A stretch of 64,000 nucleotides of DNA from Streptomyces bottropensis ATCC 25435 (GTDB taxonomy: Bacteria; Actinomycetota; Actinomycetes; Streptomycetales; Streptomycetaceae), in NCBI RefSeq assembly GCF_000383595.1, contig NZ_KB911581.1, forward strand, positions 6,469,519 through 6,533,518, read 5' to 3'. The notes under the pieces were generated by a model. The model had not been told where the DNA came from, made no database searches, and was given only the letters and a program-made list of their open reading frames with translations. Below are positions 7,623 to 16,041 of this stretch, in pieces (position 1 is the first letter of the stretch; each line of letters starts with the position of its first letter). The position numbers and the translations under genes are program-made.

Positions 7623-8624
7623 TCAGGCCTCGATGCTGTCCTTCTCGGTGCCTTCGGCCTTCTCCTGCGCCGCCTCCGCCTCCGCCTGCTTCTTGGAGGC
7701 GATGAGGCTGGTGATCGTGGTGACGACCAGGACCGCGCAGATCACGCCGAGCGACACGGGGATGGAGATCTCGGGGACGTGCACCCCGGACTCGTGCAGG
7801 GCATGCAGCACCAGCTTCACCCCGATGAAGCCGAGGATGACCGACAGACCGTAGGACAGGTGGACCAGCTTCTTCAGCAGCCCGCCGATGAGGAAGTACA
7901 GCTGTCGCAGGCCCATGAGCGCGAACGCGTTGGCCGTGAACACGATGTACGGGTCCTGGGTCAGACCGAAGATCGCCGGGATCGAGTCCAGCGCGAAGAG
8001 GATGTCCGTGGTGCCGATGGCGAGCATCACGACCAGCATCGGCGTCATGACGCGCTTGCCGTTCTGCTCGATCCACAGCTTGGTGCCGTGGTACCGGTCG
8101 GCGACGCCGAAGCGCTTCTCGACGGCCTTGAGGAGCTTGTTCTCCTCGTACTCCTCCTCCGCCTCGTCGGCCCTGGCCTCCTGGATGAGCTTCCAGGCGG
8201 TGTAGATCAGGAACGCGCCGAAGATGTAGAAGACCCAGGCGAAGCTGGCGAGGATCGCCGCGCCCGCGGCGATGAATATCGCGCGGAGCACCAGGGCGAT
8301 CAGCACACCGACCAGCAGCACCCGCTGCTGGTACTGCGTGGGCACCGAGAACTTCGCCATGATCAGCACGAAGACGAAGAGGTTGTCGACACTCAGGGAC
8401 TTCTCGGTGATGTAGCCCGCGAAGAACTCTCCGGCCGGCTGGCCGCCGGAGAAGACGAGCAGCCCGAGTCCGAAGAGGGCGGCCAGGACGATCCAGACGA
8501 TCGTCCAGATTCCGGCTTCCTTGATGGACACTTCATGGGGCTTGCGGCCGATGAAGAAGTCGACCGTGATGAGGGCGGCGAGGCCCACAACTGTGAGGAC
8601 CCAAAGGGTCGTTGAAACATCCAC
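7623..8624 (-). CDS. terC: TerC family integral membrane protein (probable Mn2+ exporter)
   Basis: 333 residues from GTG 8624, preceded by GGAGG at a short 4-base spacing. TerC proteins (Alx, MeeF/MeeY) are now linked to manganese efflux and to metalation of exported proteins; the name comes from tellurite resistance operons. Family marks are FFIGRKPHEVSIKEA after helix 1, EKSLSVDNLFVFVLIM, FALDSIPAIFGLT and the NAFALMGLRQLYFLIG stretch, with acidic residues in membrane helices. A charged linker rich in Glu (DEAEEEYEENK) sits mid-protein, and the tail is Ala/Glu-rich. Expression is very likely set by the Mn2+ riboswitch directly upstream. TerD-family genes are the next genes upstream on the same strand. 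Confidence 0.93.
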   Translation of the reverse strand: MDVSTTLWVLTVVGLAALITVDFFIGRKPHEVSIKEAGIWTIVWIVLAALFGLGLLVFSGGQPAGEFFAGYITEKSLSVDNLFVFVLIMAKFSVPTQYQQRVLLVGVLIALVLRAIFIAAGAAILASFAWVFYIFGAFLIYTAWKLIQEARADEAEEEYEENKLLKAVEKRFGVADRYHGTKLWIEQNGKRVMTPMLVVMLAIGTTDILFALDSIPAIFGLTQDPYIVFTANAFALMGLRQLYFLIGGLLKKLVHLSYGLSVILGFIGVKLVLHALHESGVHVPEISIPVSLGVICAVLVVTTITSLIASKKQAEAEAAQEKAEGTEKDSIEA

Positions 8625-8628
8625 TGCG

Positions 8629-8670
8629 CCTCCGGCAGTACGTAACGGCAAATTTCAGCGTCGTCGCTAC
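8629..8670 (-). promoter_or_regulatory. Translational expression platform of the terC riboswitch
   Basis: The terC ribosome binding site CCGGAGG (8635-8629) is the exact complement of CCTCCGG (8676/8675-8670), the 3' strand of riboswitch helix P1 plus one base. When P1 is open, that strand can cover the site; when metal closes P1, the site is freed. This is inferred from base pairing alone. Confidence 0.6.
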
Positions 8671-8798
8671 CGGAGGTCTCTTCCACCCGGTCCTCCGGGA
8701 CGTTCCACAACGTCCGGTGCCGCCGGGCCGACGCCCCGGGATCAGGCTTGATCCGTATTGACGGGTACGCCGCAGCATGTAGGGAGTACTCCCCTCCG
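8671..8798 (-). ncRNA. yybP-ykoY (Mn2+) riboswitch upstream of terC
   Basis: Read on the minus strand, the leader begins CGGAGGGGAGTA (from 8798), where GGGGAGTA is the conserved L1 sequence of the yybP-ykoY class. It continues with CCGTCAATACGG (8764-8753), matching the conserved GTCGTCAATTCG-like arm, and a hairpin GACGTT-GTGG-AACGTC (8714-8699). It closes with GGAAGAGACCTCCG, corresponding to the conserved GCAAGACC end. P1 is the perfect pair CGGAGG (8798-8793) with CCTCCG (8676-8671). The class senses Mn2+ and commonly precedes terC/alx and Mn exporters, which fits the gene here. Position, closing helix and downstream gene all agree. Confidence 0.85.
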
Positions 8799-8903
8799 CA
8801 CGAAAAGAGTACCCAATCACCAAGAATAGGTAAAGGGTCTGGCAAAGAAAGAATCAAAACCGCAGGTCAGGCGGCTTTGCGAGGGCTTGGTACAGGGTTG
8901 GGC

Positions 8904-10967
8904 TCACCGGTTCCAGGAGCGGCGGGCGTCCGCGACGCGGGCGAGGACGTCGTGCATGACCCGGCTGCCGGGCGGGACGCTCGACGGCTCGTACGTCCAG
9001 GCGTGCCCGACCCAGGGGTCGGCGAGATGGTCGTCGGGGGCGGGTGTGAGTCGCATCAGCGAACGCCACAGCGGGTCGAGCAACGGCCCGTAGGAGGCGG
9101 CTTCCTGCCGGTCGGCGACCATCATCAGGTGGACGCCGAAGGCCGGGCCCTCGTCCGCGAGATAGCGGAGCTGGGTGACGGCGCGGTCGTCGAAACCGTG
9201 CGGGAAGTCGTTGACGATCAGCAGTTGCTCGGCCGTGTCGAAGCCGGGGGGCAGGGCGTCGGCCGCACCGCCGCGCACGGCCATCTGCACGAGGTCGACG
9301 CGCTGGGTGAGCCGCCCGAGGACGTCGGAGACGCCCGCGGCTCCGGCGGCCGGCGGTCCGGCGAGCACACCCGCCCCCACCAGCGGAGCCAGCGCGGACA
9401 CGCCGGCGCCGGCCGCGTCGACGACGTGCACCGTGAACTCGCCGGGCGGGTAGACCGCGAGCAGGCGCGCGGCGAGCGCCACCGCCGTGTCCAGCGCACG
9501 GCGGCGCAGCTCGTCGGAGTCGGCGAGCGAGTCGCGGGAGCCGGAGCGCCCGCTGTCGATCCACAGGCCGCGCTCCAGCGGCAGCCGGACCAGCATCGGT
9601 ATGCGCACGTCCTCGCTCTCCGGCAGCCGGAGGTCGCCCAGGCGCAGGGCCATCGGGATCTCCATCGGCACCCGGTAGCCGTGCCAGACCGGGTTGTCCC
9701 AGCCGGCGAAGGCCGGGGGCAGCGCGGGCTCGACGACATCGGCCTCGGCCCGGAGCTGGGCGAGGTCGCGGTCGAGGGCGTCCCGGGCCTGGTCGACGAG
9801 CTGGGCGTGCTTGGCGCGGGCGGCCTCGCGCACCGCGTCGCCCTGCCCGCCGATCCGGCTGCGCGGGTCGGACAGGGCCCTGTCCAGCTCCTGCTCCATG
9901 CGCGACTCGGCGAAATCGACGGCGCTGCGATACGCGGCGGCGGTGCGGGCGAGGTCCTCGAACATGCCCCACACCTGGTTGTAGAGCCGCTCCTCCATGG
10001 ACCAGCCGGTCGCGTCACCGGCGACGGGCCGCGCGGGCTGTCCCGGCTGGGCCGGGGGCGCGGTCGGCGGCGGAGGCGGCGGCGCGGTGGTCTGGCGGCC
10101 GGGGTGGCTGTAGTTGACGGGGCCGCCGGTGGTGGACGCGGCGGGCTGGGACCCGGCGGACGGGTCGGCCGGGGCGGGGTCGCCGTGCTGCGGCGAGAGG
10201 TGATCGGGCAGTGTGGCGTCGGGCGAGGAGCCGTACGGGGGTGTGCTGCCGTACGGGGAGGCGGGTGGATGCCCTTGCTGCGGTGGGGTGTTCCCGGGCA
10301 GGCCCTGAGGTGTCGCATCCCCGTGGGTCTGGTCGGGGCCCTGTGCGGGGGCGGCCGTCCGGCGGGGACGGTCCGTCTCCGGAACGCGGGGCGGAGGCGC
10401 GGCCACGGAGCGGGCGAGGCCCTGGACCACGGCCTCGTGGATGCTGCCGGCGAGCTGCTGGGCCTGCGGCAGCCCCTGGTCGGTGAGCAGCTCGGCGAGG
10501 CCGCCCGCGTACCCCTGGCCGATCGCGCGGACCTTCCAAGCGCCCTGTCTGCGGTACAGCTCCAGAGCGATGACCGCCGACTCCGCCTCGAGGTCGGTGA
10601 TGGTGTAGCTGGCGACCTCGGTGCCGTCGAGTCCGGTGACCGCGACGAAGGGGGCGGCGACGGCACCGAACCGCGCCGGCCCGCCGCTGCCGGACGGCAG
10701 GGCGAGCAGCACGGTCACCCGGTGCACGGACGGTGTCAGGGCATCGAGGTCCACGGCGAGGCGGTGGTCGGCCGCCGCCTGTCTGGGGACCTCGACGCCC
10801 GGCAGGGTGGGCGCGCCCGGGTGGGCGACCCACTCCACGCCGTGCACCCGGCCGCGCTCGTCGCCGAGGGTGGCCCCGGCCACGATCGGCGTGCCGGCCG
10901 AGACGCGGATCTCCAGTCGGACCTCGGGGAGCGGATGGTTCTGCCCCCGGACCAGCTCGGCCGTCAT
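8904..10967 (-). CDS. TerD-domain protein with C-terminal FtsK-like domain lacking Walker A
   Basis: 687 residues from ATG 10967 (GGGGGAAG upstream). The first part (1-180) is TerD-like: MTAELVRGQNHPLP, then strands ending in FVAVTGLDGTEVASYTITDLEAE and SAVIALELYRRQGAWKVRAIGQGY. A low-complexity Pro/Gln/Gly/Ser segment (about 230-330) links to a coiled helical region and a C-terminal half with the layout of FtsK/HerA ATPases. That half has RLPLERGLWIDSG, a Walker B-like LLIVNDFP, and DEGPAFGVHLMMVADR. No G-x-G-K-S/T loop is present and Walker B reads ND rather than DE, so ATP hydrolysis is doubtful. It is the next gene after the single-domain TerD and may scaffold Ter-type stress complexes. 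The role is inferred. Confidence 0.8.
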   Translation of the reverse strand: MTAELVRGQNHPLPEVRLEIRVSAGTPIVAGATLGDERGRVHGVEWVAHPGAPTLPGVEVPRQAAADHRLAVDLDALTPSVHRVTVLLALPSGSGGPARFGAVAAPFVAVTGLDGTEVASYTITDLEAESAVIALELYRRQGAWKVRAIGQGYAGGLAELLTDQGLPQAQQLAGSIHEAVVQGLARSVAAPPPRVPETDRPRRTAAPAQGPDQTHGDATPQGLPGNTPPQQGHPPASPYGSTPPYGSSPDATLPDHLSPQHGDPAPADPSAGSQPAASTTGGPVNYSHPGRQTTAPPPPPPTAPPAQPGQPARPVAGDATGWSMEERLYNQVWGMFEDLARTAAAYRSAVDFAESRMEQELDRALSDPRSRIGGQGDAVREAARAKHAQLVDQARDALDRDLAQLRAEADVVEPALPPAFAGWDNPVWHGYRVPMEIPMALRLGDLRLPESEDVRIPMLVRLPLERGLWIDSGRSGSRDSLADSDELRRRALDTAVALAARLLAVYPPGEFTVHVVDAAGAGVSALAPLVGAGVLAGPPAAGAAGVSDVLGRLTQRVDLVQMAVRGGAADALPPGFDTAEQLLIVNDFPHGFDDRAVTQLRYLADEGPAFGVHLMMVADRQEAASYGPLLDPLWRSLMRLTPAPDDHLADPWVGHAWTYEPSSVPPGSRVMHDVLARVADARRSWNR

Positions 10968-11014
10968 CGGCTTCTTCCCCCTGTGTCGCTCACCGCGTGC
11001 TGCGTCGTGCTCGC

Positions 11015-11593
11015 CTAGAGAACCGGCAGGATCGCCGGCATCAGGTCCTGGAAGGTGCGCCCGTTGGCGGGCGTGCCGATGGCGGTCATCTGCCATCCCG
11101 CGCCCGCGCGGTGCACCTTGGCCATGATCTGGGCCGTGTACTGGCCGCCGCCCGCGAGGGTGTAGCGCGCGAGCTCCTGGCCGTTGGTCTCGTCGACCAG
11201 ACGGCAGAACGCGTTCTGCACCTCATGGAAGGTCTGGCCCGTGAAGGAGTTCACGGTGAAGACGATCTGGTCGATGTGGACCGGCACCCGGGCCAGGTCC
11301 ACGAGGATCGCCTCGTCGTCGCCGCCCTGGCCCACGCCGCCGACCAAGTTGTCGCCGGTGTGGCGGACCGAGCCGTCGTCGCTCACCAGGTGGCGGAAGA
11401 AGACGACGTCGATGGGCTGCTTGTCCGCGAACAGCACGGCGGAGGCGTCGAGGTCGATCTCGCGGGTGCGGGATCCGAACAGGCCGCGCCTGGGGGCAGC
11501 CTGCCAGCCGAGACCCATGCGTACCGCGGTCAGGCTGCCTCCGTCGTTCTTCTGCAGACTGATGGCCTGACCCTTGGTCATGTTGACGGTCAC
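11015..11593 (-). CDS. TerD family Ca2+-binding stress protein
   Basis: 192 residues from GTG 11593 (GAGAGGGG upstream); a second possible start is ATG 11581. TerD/CABP proteins are beta-sandwiches that bind Ca2+ at acidic turns and act in responses to tellurite, phage and envelope stress. Here the metal-binding turns are IDLDASAVLFADKQ and TGDNLVGGVGQGGDDEAILVDL. The C-terminal half has VHIDQIVFTVNSFTGQTF and NGRTFQDLMPAIL, typical of the actinobacterial branch. It lies about 50 bases upstream of the long TerD-fusion gene on the same strand, so the two are probably cotranscribed. Confidence 0.9.
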   Translation of the reverse strand: MTVNMTKGQAISLQKNDGGSLTAVRMGLGWQAAPRRGLFGSRTREIDLDASAVLFADKQPIDVVFFRHLVSDDGSVRHTGDNLVGGVGQGGDDEAILVDLARVPVHIDQIVFTVNSFTGQTFHEVQNAFCRLVDETNGQELARYTLAGGGQYTAQIMAKVHRAGAGWQMTAIGTPANGRTFQDLMPAILPVL

Positions 11594-11766
11594 GCGCTGT
11601 TTCCCCTCTCGAACTGTCCCCTGTTTCCGCGGAGTCCGCGGATGTGCAGCACCTTACGCAGCGGCACTGACATTGCCGCAGTCCGTGTGGCACTTTGTGT
11701 CGGTCTTGCAACACAGCGCGCCCGCGCCGGGGGGTGTGCCTCCTCCCCCGGCGCTCGCCCCGGCCG

Positions 11767-13896
11767 TCAGGCCTGCCCCGCCTCTCTCATCTGCCGCAGC
11801 TCCTTCTTCATCTCGGAGACCTCGTCACGCAGCCGGGCGGCGATCTCGAACTGCAGGTCGGCGGCGGCCGCGCGCATGCGCTGCGTCATCTCGTCGATCT
11901 GCTGGGCGAGCTCGGCGGCGGGGCGGTCGGTCGGAGCGGCTTCCTTCACTCCTCCCTTGGCTGCTCTGGCCGCCTTGCCACCGAGGGCGGGGACGGGGGC
12001 CTTGGCGGCCTTGCCGTCCTTCCCCTGGCGGTAGCCCGTGCCGAGCAGCTGCTCGGTGTCGACGTCCTCGCGGGCGATCCGCGCGACGATGTCGTTGATC
12101 TTCTTGCGGAGCGGCTGGGGGTCGATGCCCTTCGCCTTGTTGTACGCGACCTGCTTCTCCCGGCGCCGGTTGGTCTCGTCGATGGCCTTCGCCATCGCCG
12201 GGGTGATCCTGTCGGCGTACATGTGGACCTGCCCCGACACGTTGCGAGCCGCGCGGCCGATGGTCTGGATCAGTGAGGTCCCTGAGCGCAGGAAGCCTTC
12301 CTTGTCGGCGTCGAGGATCGCCACCAGGGAGACCTCGGGGAGGTCCAGGCCCTCGCGCAGGAGGTTGATGCCCACCAGGACGTCGTACTCACCGGCCCGC
12401 AGCTCGCGCAGCAGTTCAACTCGGCGCAGGGTGTCGACATCGCTGTGGAGATAGCGGACCTGGATGCCCAGTTCCAGGAAGTAGTCGGTGAGATCCTCGG
12501 CCATCTTCTTGGTGAGGGTGGTGACGAGGACCCGCTCGTCCTTCTCGGTGCGCTTGCGGATCTCGTGCACCAGGTCGTCGATCTGACCCTCGGTGGGTTT
12601 GACGACGACCTCGGGGTCGACCAGGCCCGTGGGACGGATGATCTGCTCGACATGGCCGTCGGAGCGGGACAGCTCGTACTGTCCTGGGGTCGCCGAGAGG
12701 TAGACCGTCTGCCCGACGCGTTCCTGGAACTCCTCCCACTTCAGGGGACGGTTGTCCAGGGCGGAGGGCAGCCGGAACCCGTGGTCGACCAGGGTGCGCT
12801 TGCGGGAGGCGTCGCCCTCGTACATCGCGCCGATCTGGGGCACGGTGACATGGGACTCGTCGATGACGAGGAGGAAGTCGTCCGGGAAGTAGTCCAGCAG
12901 GGTGTTCGGCGGGGAGCCGGGCTCACGGCCGTCGAAGTGCATCGAGTAGTTCTCCACGCCGGAGCAGGAGCCGATCTGGCGGAGCATCTCCAGGTCGTAG
13001 GTCGTGCGCATGCGCAGCCGCTGGGCCTCCAGAAGCTTGCCCTGCTTCTCCAGCTCGGCGAGCCGCTCCCCCAGCTCCTTCTCGATGTCGTTGGCGGCGC
13101 GCTCCAGGCGCTCGGGGCCGGCGACGTAATGGGAGGCGGGGAAGACGTACAGCTGCTGGTCGTCGCTGATGATCTCGCCGGTGAGGGGGTGGAGCGTGGA
13201 GAGGGCCTCGATCTCGTCGCCGAACATCTCGATGCGGACGGCGAGTTCCTCGTAGACCGGGAAGATCTCGATGGTGTCGCCGCGGACACGGAAGGTGCCG
13301 CGGGAGAACGCCAGGTCGTTGCGCGTGTACTGGATGTCCACGAACCGGCGCAGCAGCTCGTCCCGGTCGAACTCCTCACCGACCCGGAGGGGGACCATGC
13401 GGTCCACGTACTCCTGGGGCGTACCGAGGCCGTAGATGCAGGAGACCGAGGCGACCACCACGACGTCGCGGCGGGTGAGCAGCGAATTGGTCGCGGAGTG
13501 GCGCAGGCGCTCCACCTCCTCGTTGATCGAGGAGTCCTTCTCGATGTAGGTGTCCGACTGCGGGACGTACGCCTCGGGCTGGTAGTAGTCGTAGTACGAG
13601 ACGAAGTACTCGACCGCGTTGTTCGGCAGCAGCTCGCGGAACTCGTTGGCCAGCTGAGCGGCCAGCGTCTTGTTCGGCGCCATCACCAGGGTGGGGCGCT
13701 GGAGCTTCTCGATCATCCACGCGGTGGTGGCGGACTTGCCGGTACCGGTCGCGCCCAGCAGGACGACGTCCTTCTCACCCGCCCCGATGCGCTGGGCGAG
13801 CTCGGCGATGGCCGTGGGCTGGTCACCGCTCGGCTGGTAGGGGCTGACGACCTCGAGGGGCGCCACCGTGCGTTCGATCTTGGAAACGGGCCGCAT
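11767..13896 (-). CDS. uvrB: Excinuclease ABC subunit B
   Basis: DNA damage-verifying helicase-like subunit of nucleotide excision repair. From ATG 13896 (MRPVSKIER) it has 709 residues. It shows Walker A GATGTGKS (48-55), the beta-hairpin region FVSYYDYYQPEAYVPQ, the DESH box, SATPGQYELS, VGINLLREGLDLPEV, QTIGRAARN, and the C-terminal UVR motif (QIDEMTQRMRAAAADLQFE) that contacts UvrC. Before the UVR motif there is a low-complexity Lys/Ala/Pro insertion (AKAPVPALGGKAARAAKGG), as in other Streptomyces UvrB. The MHYT gene ends 40 bases upstream on the same strand, so they may share a transcript. No clear LexA box was seen. Confidence 0.97.
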   Translation of the reverse strand: MRPVSKIERTVAPLEVVSPYQPSGDQPTAIAELAQRIGAGEKDVVLLGATGTGKSATTAWMIEKLQRPTLVMAPNKTLAAQLANEFRELLPNNAVEYFVSYYDYYQPEAYVPQSDTYIEKDSSINEEVERLRHSATNSLLTRRDVVVVASVSCIYGLGTPQEYVDRMVPLRVGEEFDRDELLRRFVDIQYTRNDLAFSRGTFRVRGDTIEIFPVYEELAVRIEMFGDEIEALSTLHPLTGEIISDDQQLYVFPASHYVAGPERLERAANDIEKELGERLAELEKQGKLLEAQRLRMRTTYDLEMLRQIGSCSGVENYSMHFDGREPGSPPNTLLDYFPDDFLLVIDESHVTVPQIGAMYEGDASRKRTLVDHGFRLPSALDNRPLKWEEFQERVGQTVYLSATPGQYELSRSDGHVEQIIRPTGLVDPEVVVKPTEGQIDDLVHEIRKRTEKDERVLVTTLTKKMAEDLTDYFLELGIQVRYLHSDVDTLRRVELLRELRAGEYDVLVGINLLREGLDLPEVSLVAILDADKEGFLRSGTSLIQTIGRAARNVSGQVHMYADRITPAMAKAIDETNRRREKQVAYNKAKGIDPQPLRKKINDIVARIAREDVDTEQLLGTGYRQGKDGKAAKAPVPALGGKAARAAKGGVKEAAPTDRPAAELAQQIDEMTQRMRAAAADLQFEIAARLRDEVSEMKKELRQMREAGQA

Positions 13897-13936
13897 GGAA
13901 TCCACCGTACGACCCCGCACTGACAACGGGCTCCGA

Positions 13937-14806
13937 TCAGCGGTTCTGCGGGGTGCGGGAACTGCGCTCGCGGTACTCCCGGGCGAGGTGGGGCTCCGGG
14001 TGCCGGCAGGTGTGCGCGGTGGCCTGGGCCGGGATGCCGGGCCGCCGCTCGACCGGACCCGCGTAGAACCGGCCCATGATCATGAACGGGTCGAACATCA
14101 CGACGACTCCCGCGAGGAGCAGGAAGACCAGCGGGCCGATGATCAGCGGAGCGAGCAGTCCGGCGGAGGAGGAGCCGTCGGCCGGGGCGGAGGCGGCGGC
14201 GCCGTGCAGATGGACGTCGAGGGCGGCCATGCCCGTGTAGTGCATGCCGCTGACGGCGATCCCCATGACGAGACTGGCGCCGACGCTCCACAGGAAACCG
14301 CGGACCTGTCCGGCGGCCCACAGGGCGGCGATGGCGGCCACCACGGCGATCACGACCGACGCGGCCACGGTGAGCGTGTTGTATTCGAGCGTGCCGTTGA
14401 GCCGCAGTCCGGCCATCCCCAGGTAGTGCATGGAGGCGATGCCCAGTCCCGTGATGGTGCCGCCGGTGAAGAGCGCGGCCCCGGTCGCCCCCTTGGAGGC
14501 GACCATGAAGATGCCGATGCCGACCATGACGATCGCGACGGCGAGACTCGCGAAGGTCGTCAGGGGGTCGTAGCGGACCGGGGTGTGCAGGACCTTGAAC
14601 CCCATCATCGCCACGAAGTGCATCGTCCAGATGCCGGAGCCGATGGCCGCCGAGCCCAGCGCGAGCCAGCCGATCCTCCATCGGCCGTCCACGAGCGTCG
14701 ATCTGGTGGTGCAGCGCAGACCCAGCGCGCCACCGAGGCAGGCCATGAGATAGGCCACCACCGGTGTGACGAGTCCGTAGCTGAAGCCGTCGACCGTGCC
14801 CTGCAT
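13937..14806 (-). CDS. MHYT domain integral membrane protein
   Basis: 289 residues, about seven membrane helices. Three MHYT motifs are visible: MHFVAM (62), MHYLGM (126) and MHYTGM (188). MHYT domains are proposed copper-binding sensors of oxygen, CO or NO and usually feed a signalling output domain. Here there is only a short polar C-terminal tail (about 60 residues) and no GGDEF, EAL or kinase domain, so it would be a stand-alone sensor or a structural membrane protein. uvrB follows 40 bases downstream. The upstream side is divergent from the glycerophosphodiesterase. Confidence 0.85.
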   Translation of the reverse strand: MQGTVDGFSYGLVTPVVAYLMACLGGALGLRCTTRSTLVDGRWRIGWLALGSAAIGSGIWTMHFVAMMGFKVLHTPVRYDPLTTFASLAVAIVMVGIGIFMVASKGATGAALFTGGTITGLGIASMHYLGMAGLRLNGTLEYNTLTVAASVVIAVVAAIAALWAAGQVRGFLWSVGASLVMGIAVSGMHYTGMAALDVHLHGAAASAPADGSSSAGLLAPLIIGPLVFLLLAGVVVMFDPFMIMGRFYAGPVERRPGIPAQATAHTCRHPEPHLAREYRERSSRTPQNR

Positions 14807-15086
14807 TCGCGGCTGCCTTTCCCGCCCTGTCGCGTCCCTGGATTCCCTGACGTGCCCCCAGCCCCGGGACCGCCACGACGGTCAGGGTTGTCGCAGAGAG
14901 TATGACCCCCACCGGAATGGTCGAACGATTTTCCGGCAAAGAAACACGCCCTTGCCTCACTTGTGCGGTGCCCGTGAGCGGACTTGGGCAACTCCATTCA
15001 ATTCGTGGCCATCCTGCGCCCCTCTGCCGTTGACCCTCTGCTGTCACTCTTGAGCTGACCGTGATCGATCGACGCGAGGAGTACGC

Positions 15087-15956
15087 ATGCACGTGCGCGC
15101 AGTTGCCGCCGCGACCACAGCGTTCTTGGGGGCCACCGTCCTCCTGCTCCCCACTTCCGCCGCGCATGCGGCCGCCGATACCGAGAATCCGCTGGTCGTC
15201 GCGCATCGCGGAGCATCCGCCTACGCGCCCGAGAACACCCTGGCCGCCGTCGACAAGGCCGACGAGATGGGCTTCGAGTGGGTCGAGAACGACGTCCAGC
15301 GCACCCGGGACGGCAGGCTCGTCGTCGTCCACGACGCGACGCTGACGCGGACGACCAACGTCGAGGAGCTCTATCCGGAGCGCGCTCCGTGGAACGTGGC
15401 GGACTTCACCGCCGCGGAGATCGCGCGCCTGGACGCGGGCAGCTGGTTCGACGACGCGTACGCGGGCGCGCGCGTTCCGACGCTGGAGCAGTACATGAGA
15501 CGTGTGTCGCGCAACCACCAGAAGCTCCTCCTCGAGATCAAGAACCCGCAGCTCTATCCGGGCATCGAGCAGGAGACCCTCAAGGTGCTCGGCAACGAGG
15601 GCTGGCTCGGGCCGGCACATCTGGACAGGCTGGTGATCCAGAGCTTCGGCGCCGACGCCGTCCGGCGGGTGCACGAGCTGCGCCCGGCGGTGAAGACCGG
15701 CCTCCTCGGCACCCCGGACATCGCCGACCTGCCCGAATACGCGACGTTCAGCGACCAGATCAACTCCTCGTACACGACCATCTCCGAGTCCTACGTAGCC
15801 ACGCTCCACGCGCTGGTGGGTCCGCACGGGAAGCCGCTGGAGATCCTCACGTGGACCGTGAACGACGCGGTCAACGCGCGCCGGGTGGCGGGCTACGGCG
15901 TGAACGGCATCATCACCAACAAGCCGGACGTGGTCAGAGAGGCCACGCAGGGCTGA
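15087..15956 (+). CDS. Secreted glycerophosphodiester phosphodiesterase
   Basis: Hydrolyses glycerophosphodiesters to glycerol-3-phosphate and an alcohol. 289 residues from ATG 15087 with GAGGAG 5 bases upstream. A Sec signal peptide ends at about residue 28 (TSAAHA-A). Catalytic landmarks are AHRGASAYAPENT (H40, R41, E49), WVENDVQRTRDG (E67, D69) and VVHDATL (H82, D83), followed by EIKNPQLYPG and the C-terminal LTWTVNDAVNARRVAGYGVNGIITNKP. The fold is the TIM barrel of the GDPD family, acting outside the cell, perhaps on phospholipid head groups or teichoic acids for phosphate supply. No PHO box was identified in the 280-bp divergent gap. Confidence 0.93.
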   Translation: MHVRAVAAATTAFLGATVLLLPTSAAHAAADTENPLVVAHRGASAYAPENTLAAVDKADEMGFEWVENDVQRTRDGRLVVVHDATLTRTTNVEELYPERAPWNVADFTAAEIARLDAGSWFDDAYAGARVPTLEQYMRRVSRNHQKLLLEIKNPQLYPGIEQETLKVLGNEGWLGPAHLDRLVIQSFGADAVRRVHELRPAVKTGLLGTPDIADLPEYATFSDQINSSYTTISESYVATLHALVGPHGKPLEILTWTVNDAVNARRVAGYGVNGIITNKPDVVREATQG

Positions 15957-16041
15957 CACGGTCCGGGGCCGAGGGCGTGCGTTTCGCCGGGGTGGACCGT
16001 ACGCCGCCGCCGTTGTCGGTGGCGGCCCGTACGGTGGTCGC

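Noticed and set aside
7623..8624. Tellurite resistance operon acquired by transfer
   Set aside because: Base and codon use equal the neighbours, there are no mobility genes, and TerC/TerD genes are normal parts of Streptomyces cores.
14915..14935. LexA (SOS) box upstream of MHYT/uvrB
   Set aside because: Only a TCGAACG half site is present; the second half at the required 4-base distance is missing.
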